Positions 15,183 through 17,793 of a DNA stretch of 17,793 bases are shown here, one piece after another. A program made the position numbers and the translations under genes. The notes under the pieces are model-generated. The model was not told the DNA's origin, did no database searches, and saw nothing but the letters and a program-made list of their open reading frames with translations. The stretch's first letter is position 1. Every line of letters begins with the position of its first letter. The stretch lies in assembly GCA_025529335.1 (NCBI GenBank), contig JAMYHX010000680.1, positions 1 through 17,793 on the forward strand, given 5' to 3'. The DNA comes from Rhizopus sp. PT2906 (taxonomy: Eukaryota > Mucoromycota > Mucoromycetes > Mucorales > Rhizopodaceae).

Positions 15183-17793
15183 ACCTTGGAGCCACACTTT
15201 TCGTCTTTAACAAAACCTCTTTCCATTCCTCTTCAGGATCCGACAAGAACGTGATCGCACCTCCGCCACCCACGGAAAGATCTCGATCCACAATCACAGC
15301 TGTTCGTATGACCACATTAAAATCGGCAGCTCCATTCAACGAAAAGTAACCGAGACAGCCCGAATAGACGCCTCGGGGCCGGTGATCCTCCAACTGATCC
15401 AACAGCTGCACAGCACGTAACTTGGGCGCACCCGTCATTGACCCAGGCGGAAAACAAGTCTGGAGAGCCTTGACGCCATTGACCTCTGGGTAGAGTTGAC
15501 CACGGATGGTCGAGACGAGATGATGCACTTTTTCAAACGTTTCGACATGCATCAGTTTGGGCACACAGACCGTGCTTGGCTTACACACCTGAGCGAGATC
15601 GTTACGGATCAAGTCGACAATCATCAAACTTTCGGCTCGTTCCTTGACGTCCTGCCACAGCTTCTGTTTCTGCTCTTCGTCCTTGAGTCGTCGTCTCGAT
15701 TCACATTGCTCGTCCGAGCAGTGCTTGGTACAGACACAGTCGAGCGCTCGACTAATCGTGCCCTTGATCGGCTTCATCTCTGCCACCTTGTCCACATCCA
15801 GCTTGAAAAATCGTTCCGGACTGGACGACATCAGGGTCAATTGAGGAAATCGCATCAGGGCCGAGAAGGGCGCCGGGTTGTTCTTGCGCAGGTACTGTGT
15901 GTACAGCCGCGTGGACACGTGAGGAAGGTCTAGTCGGAACCGCGTCGTCATACAGATCTCATAGGCATCGCCTTCCTTGATCGACTGCACGCATTGGTCG
16001 ATCGCACTGAGGTATCGGTCGTGGTCCGTGTCGGGCCTCATTGTGTTGCAGTAGATCGTCGGTGACAGGGGCGGCGTGGCCACAGGCAGGACGTTGATCT
16101 TGTTCTGAATCTTTACCAGTTGATTTCTTTGATCGTTCAGCCAACGGATCGCATCATTGTCATTGTGAAACCCAGCACGTGAAAGAAGTGTATCTTGCCC
16201 TGTTTCCCGCACAAGACACCAGATGTGGACTTGTTCCTTCGTATGATCAAACACAAAGAATTTGTCGGTGAATTGAAATGCTGCATCGGGCTCCCTCACG
16301 CATAAACAGCACCCGTTGCTGTGCTCACGTCTGTCACATCTGCACTGTTGTTCCGTCGGTATCTTGTATCCCTCCATGCTTTCCCGTTTCATCTCGTACC
16401 CAAAGTAGCCTATAAGGCCGCCCTGGAAGGCCACGTTCGGTATCAGAGAACCATCAACATGACGCACATCAGTAATGCTCGTGCGAGATAAAAGATCAGA
16501 TAAAGTGTCAAAAAAGGTGCCTTGGATCGTTTCCACATGATCTCGTTCTTCTGTAATAGTCAATTGATGATGCAGGGTCGAGTAGGAAAGGATAAATGCA
16601 GGGCGCATCGACACGATTGATAACCGAGAATACGGTGATGACTTGCGGCTGCTGTCTAGCCAGCACATCGCTTCGTTCTCTCCTAGTTTCTCCACAATCA
16701 GCTCAGGCTCAACCCAGCAGGGCGCCGTCTTCACAAGCGCATGAAATCTTTCGGTTATTCTTGGTATCTCAATCTTGGGTCGTGCGGCTGAATAAGATAA
16801 TACCTGAGGATTGAACGGTCGTCTGGATATATTCATCTACCCCCAAATAATATCAGCATAACGTCTTGATTTAAAACGTCTTACCTTTTGCATCCAAAGT
16901 TTCGTCTCGTTCTGAAAGTTGCGCATCATTTGATGTCCATGTTCAGTCGATACTGATTCAGGGTGAAATTGAACACCCCACAAGGGCAGCCGTTTATGTC
17001 GAAAGGCCATGACAGTCACTTGATCTGTTCTTTGATCATCAACATGTGATAGGAAGTGATGGTGCTTTGTTGTGGATGAAGGTTGGTCGGCAATGTATGG
17101 CGCATTCTGTAGCGCTTCCGTGTCAGCTTCATTTTCAAAACAGTATCCAGTAAGAATCAAATCATCGGGTAAAGCTGTAGATGATGTTAATAGACATGTT
17201 GTATATAATATCGTCATAGATAGTTACTATCTTTGTCAACAACAAGAGAATGGTATCTAACAGCCCAAAATGGCGATTGGCAGTGAGCGAGTATATCATG
17301 ATCCGAATAATTGACATGAATTTGTGACATTCGACCATGCATAATTCGAGGTGCATATGTTATCTATCGCTCATATTAATATACATGTATTATATCATCT
17401 ATGGGTTCTACCTCTCCACCTAGTAAATATCCTATCCCCTGGTGTCCTAAGCATATGCCAAATAGGGGTCGATGATAATCGGATTGTGATGGGTCTAGCT
17501 GTGCCTGTAATAATTTTGTACAGATGCCAAAGTCCTTTTGAAGGTGTCAGTTATACAGCATTATATGGATCATCCAACTTACAGATGATCTTTCCGGCCT
17601 TCCAGGACCGGGTGAGATGATGACATTGTCAAAGTAAGGTAGTACATCTTTTACAAATTGATCCCTATTTAAACTTAATATCACCCCCTTTCACTGTTGA
17701 CACGGTCACTTACCAACTGAATTGATCATTTCTGATGACGACAACATCTTCAGGACGATCAAATAGTTGTAATAGATTAAAGGTGTATGAATC
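15181..17793 (-). CDS. ABZ1: Aminodeoxychorismate synthase, PabA-PabB fusion (5' end cut by window)
   Basis: Makes 4-amino-4-deoxychorismate from chorismate and glutamine, the step leading to p-aminobenzoate and folate. Exons: 17793(partial)-17714, 17664-17583, 17534-17412, 17363-17228, 17174-16885, 16836-15181; 788 residues visible. It opens at DSYTFNLLQL, so only a few N-terminal residues are missing. The glutaminase half has ISPGPGRPER, the nucleophile Cys in FGICLGHQGIG, and the catalytic His and Glu in GVQFHPESVSTEHG. The PabB half (exon 6) has EGDAYEICMTTRF, MKPIKGT, LMIVDLIRNDL, CFPPGSMTGAPK and SGCLGYFSLNG. The Lys in PIKGT separates ADC synthase from anthranilate synthase, which has Ala there. 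Two Cys-rich insertions are unusual. All introns are 48-53 nt. The stop TAA runs into A-rich sequence. Confidence 0.97.
16837..16884 (-). other. ADCS intron 5 at the glutaminase/synthase junction
   Basis: GTAAGA donor and GGGGTAG acceptor, 48 nt, phase 0. It sits between the end of the GATase domain (ETKLWMQK) and the PabB part (MNISRRPF). Read through, it stays open for 15 codons and then ends in TAG, which directly abuts the in-frame ATG that opens exon 6. Confidence 0.88.

Noticed and set aside
15124..15183. Possible further intron at the ADCS stop (CCAAG|GTAAAA to ATATAG)
   Set aside because: The donor-like and acceptor-like sites exist, but the protein already ends where PabB proteins usually end, and the following sequence shows no family similarity.
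1..17793. tRNA, rRNA, CRISPR arrays, prokaryotic operons
   Set aside because: None seen; the intron-rich genes show the window is eukaryotic.

Overview
The window looks like nuclear DNA of a filamentous fungus, most likely Mucoromycota (Mucorales-like). It is AT-leaning. Its genes are split by uniformly short introns: 45-60 nt by hand, one of 75 nt, with GTAAG-type donors. Genes are tightly packed, and the gene complement is eukaryotic housekeeping. The genus cannot be named from the sequence alone.

Layout. (1) Positions 1 to about 2,900 are a transposon graveyard: the 3' part of a decayed MULE-type element (SWIM zinc finger, AT-hook-like motif, OTU cysteine protease domain), followed by a decayed ISXO2/IS1595 (Merlin-type) DDE transposase that still carries a recognisable 54-nt intron. 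Positions about 2,800-3,250 hold no gene I can support. (2) 3,253-8,796 (minus) is a complete 10-exon URB1/NPA1 gene, a scaffold of early 60S ribosome assembly. (3) 9,129-11,404 (plus) is a 5-exon SMPD4-family gene (neutral sphingomyelinase 3 family) with a C-terminal membrane anchor. It is divergent from URB1 and has a clear TATA box. (4) 11,414-13,570 (minus) is a 6-exon PRMT5 arginine methyltransferase gene, convergent with SMPD4; the two stop codons are 9 bp apart. (5) 13,718-14,281 (minus) is VFA1, the Vps4-associated protein. (6) 14,444-15,097 (plus) is an unrecognised 217-aa protein with a tyrosine-rich tail. (7) 15,181-17,793 (minus) is a bifunctional aminodeoxychorismate synthase (PabA-PabB fusion, ABZ1) for folate synthesis. 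It lacks only its first few residues at the window edge.

The genes do not form one pathway. They cover ribosome assembly, membrane/sphingolipid biology, protein methylation, ESCRT disassembly and folate synthesis, as expected of a compact fungal chromosome arm. Exon structures were rebuilt by hand from splice sites, reading phase and family conservation; every reconstructed coding sequence sums to a multiple of three, except that the ADCS start lies outside the window.

I saw no convincing new defence, toxin or biosynthetic system. The most interesting details are: an ADCS intron exactly at the glutaminase/synthase junction whose retention would give an abutting TAG-ATG; two cysteine-rich insertions in ADCS; two GC-AG introns; the very close SMPD4/PRMT5 3' ends; long poly(A) tracts in the PRMT5 leader region and intron; an OTU protease domain joined to a transposase; and the orphan Tyr-rich protein.
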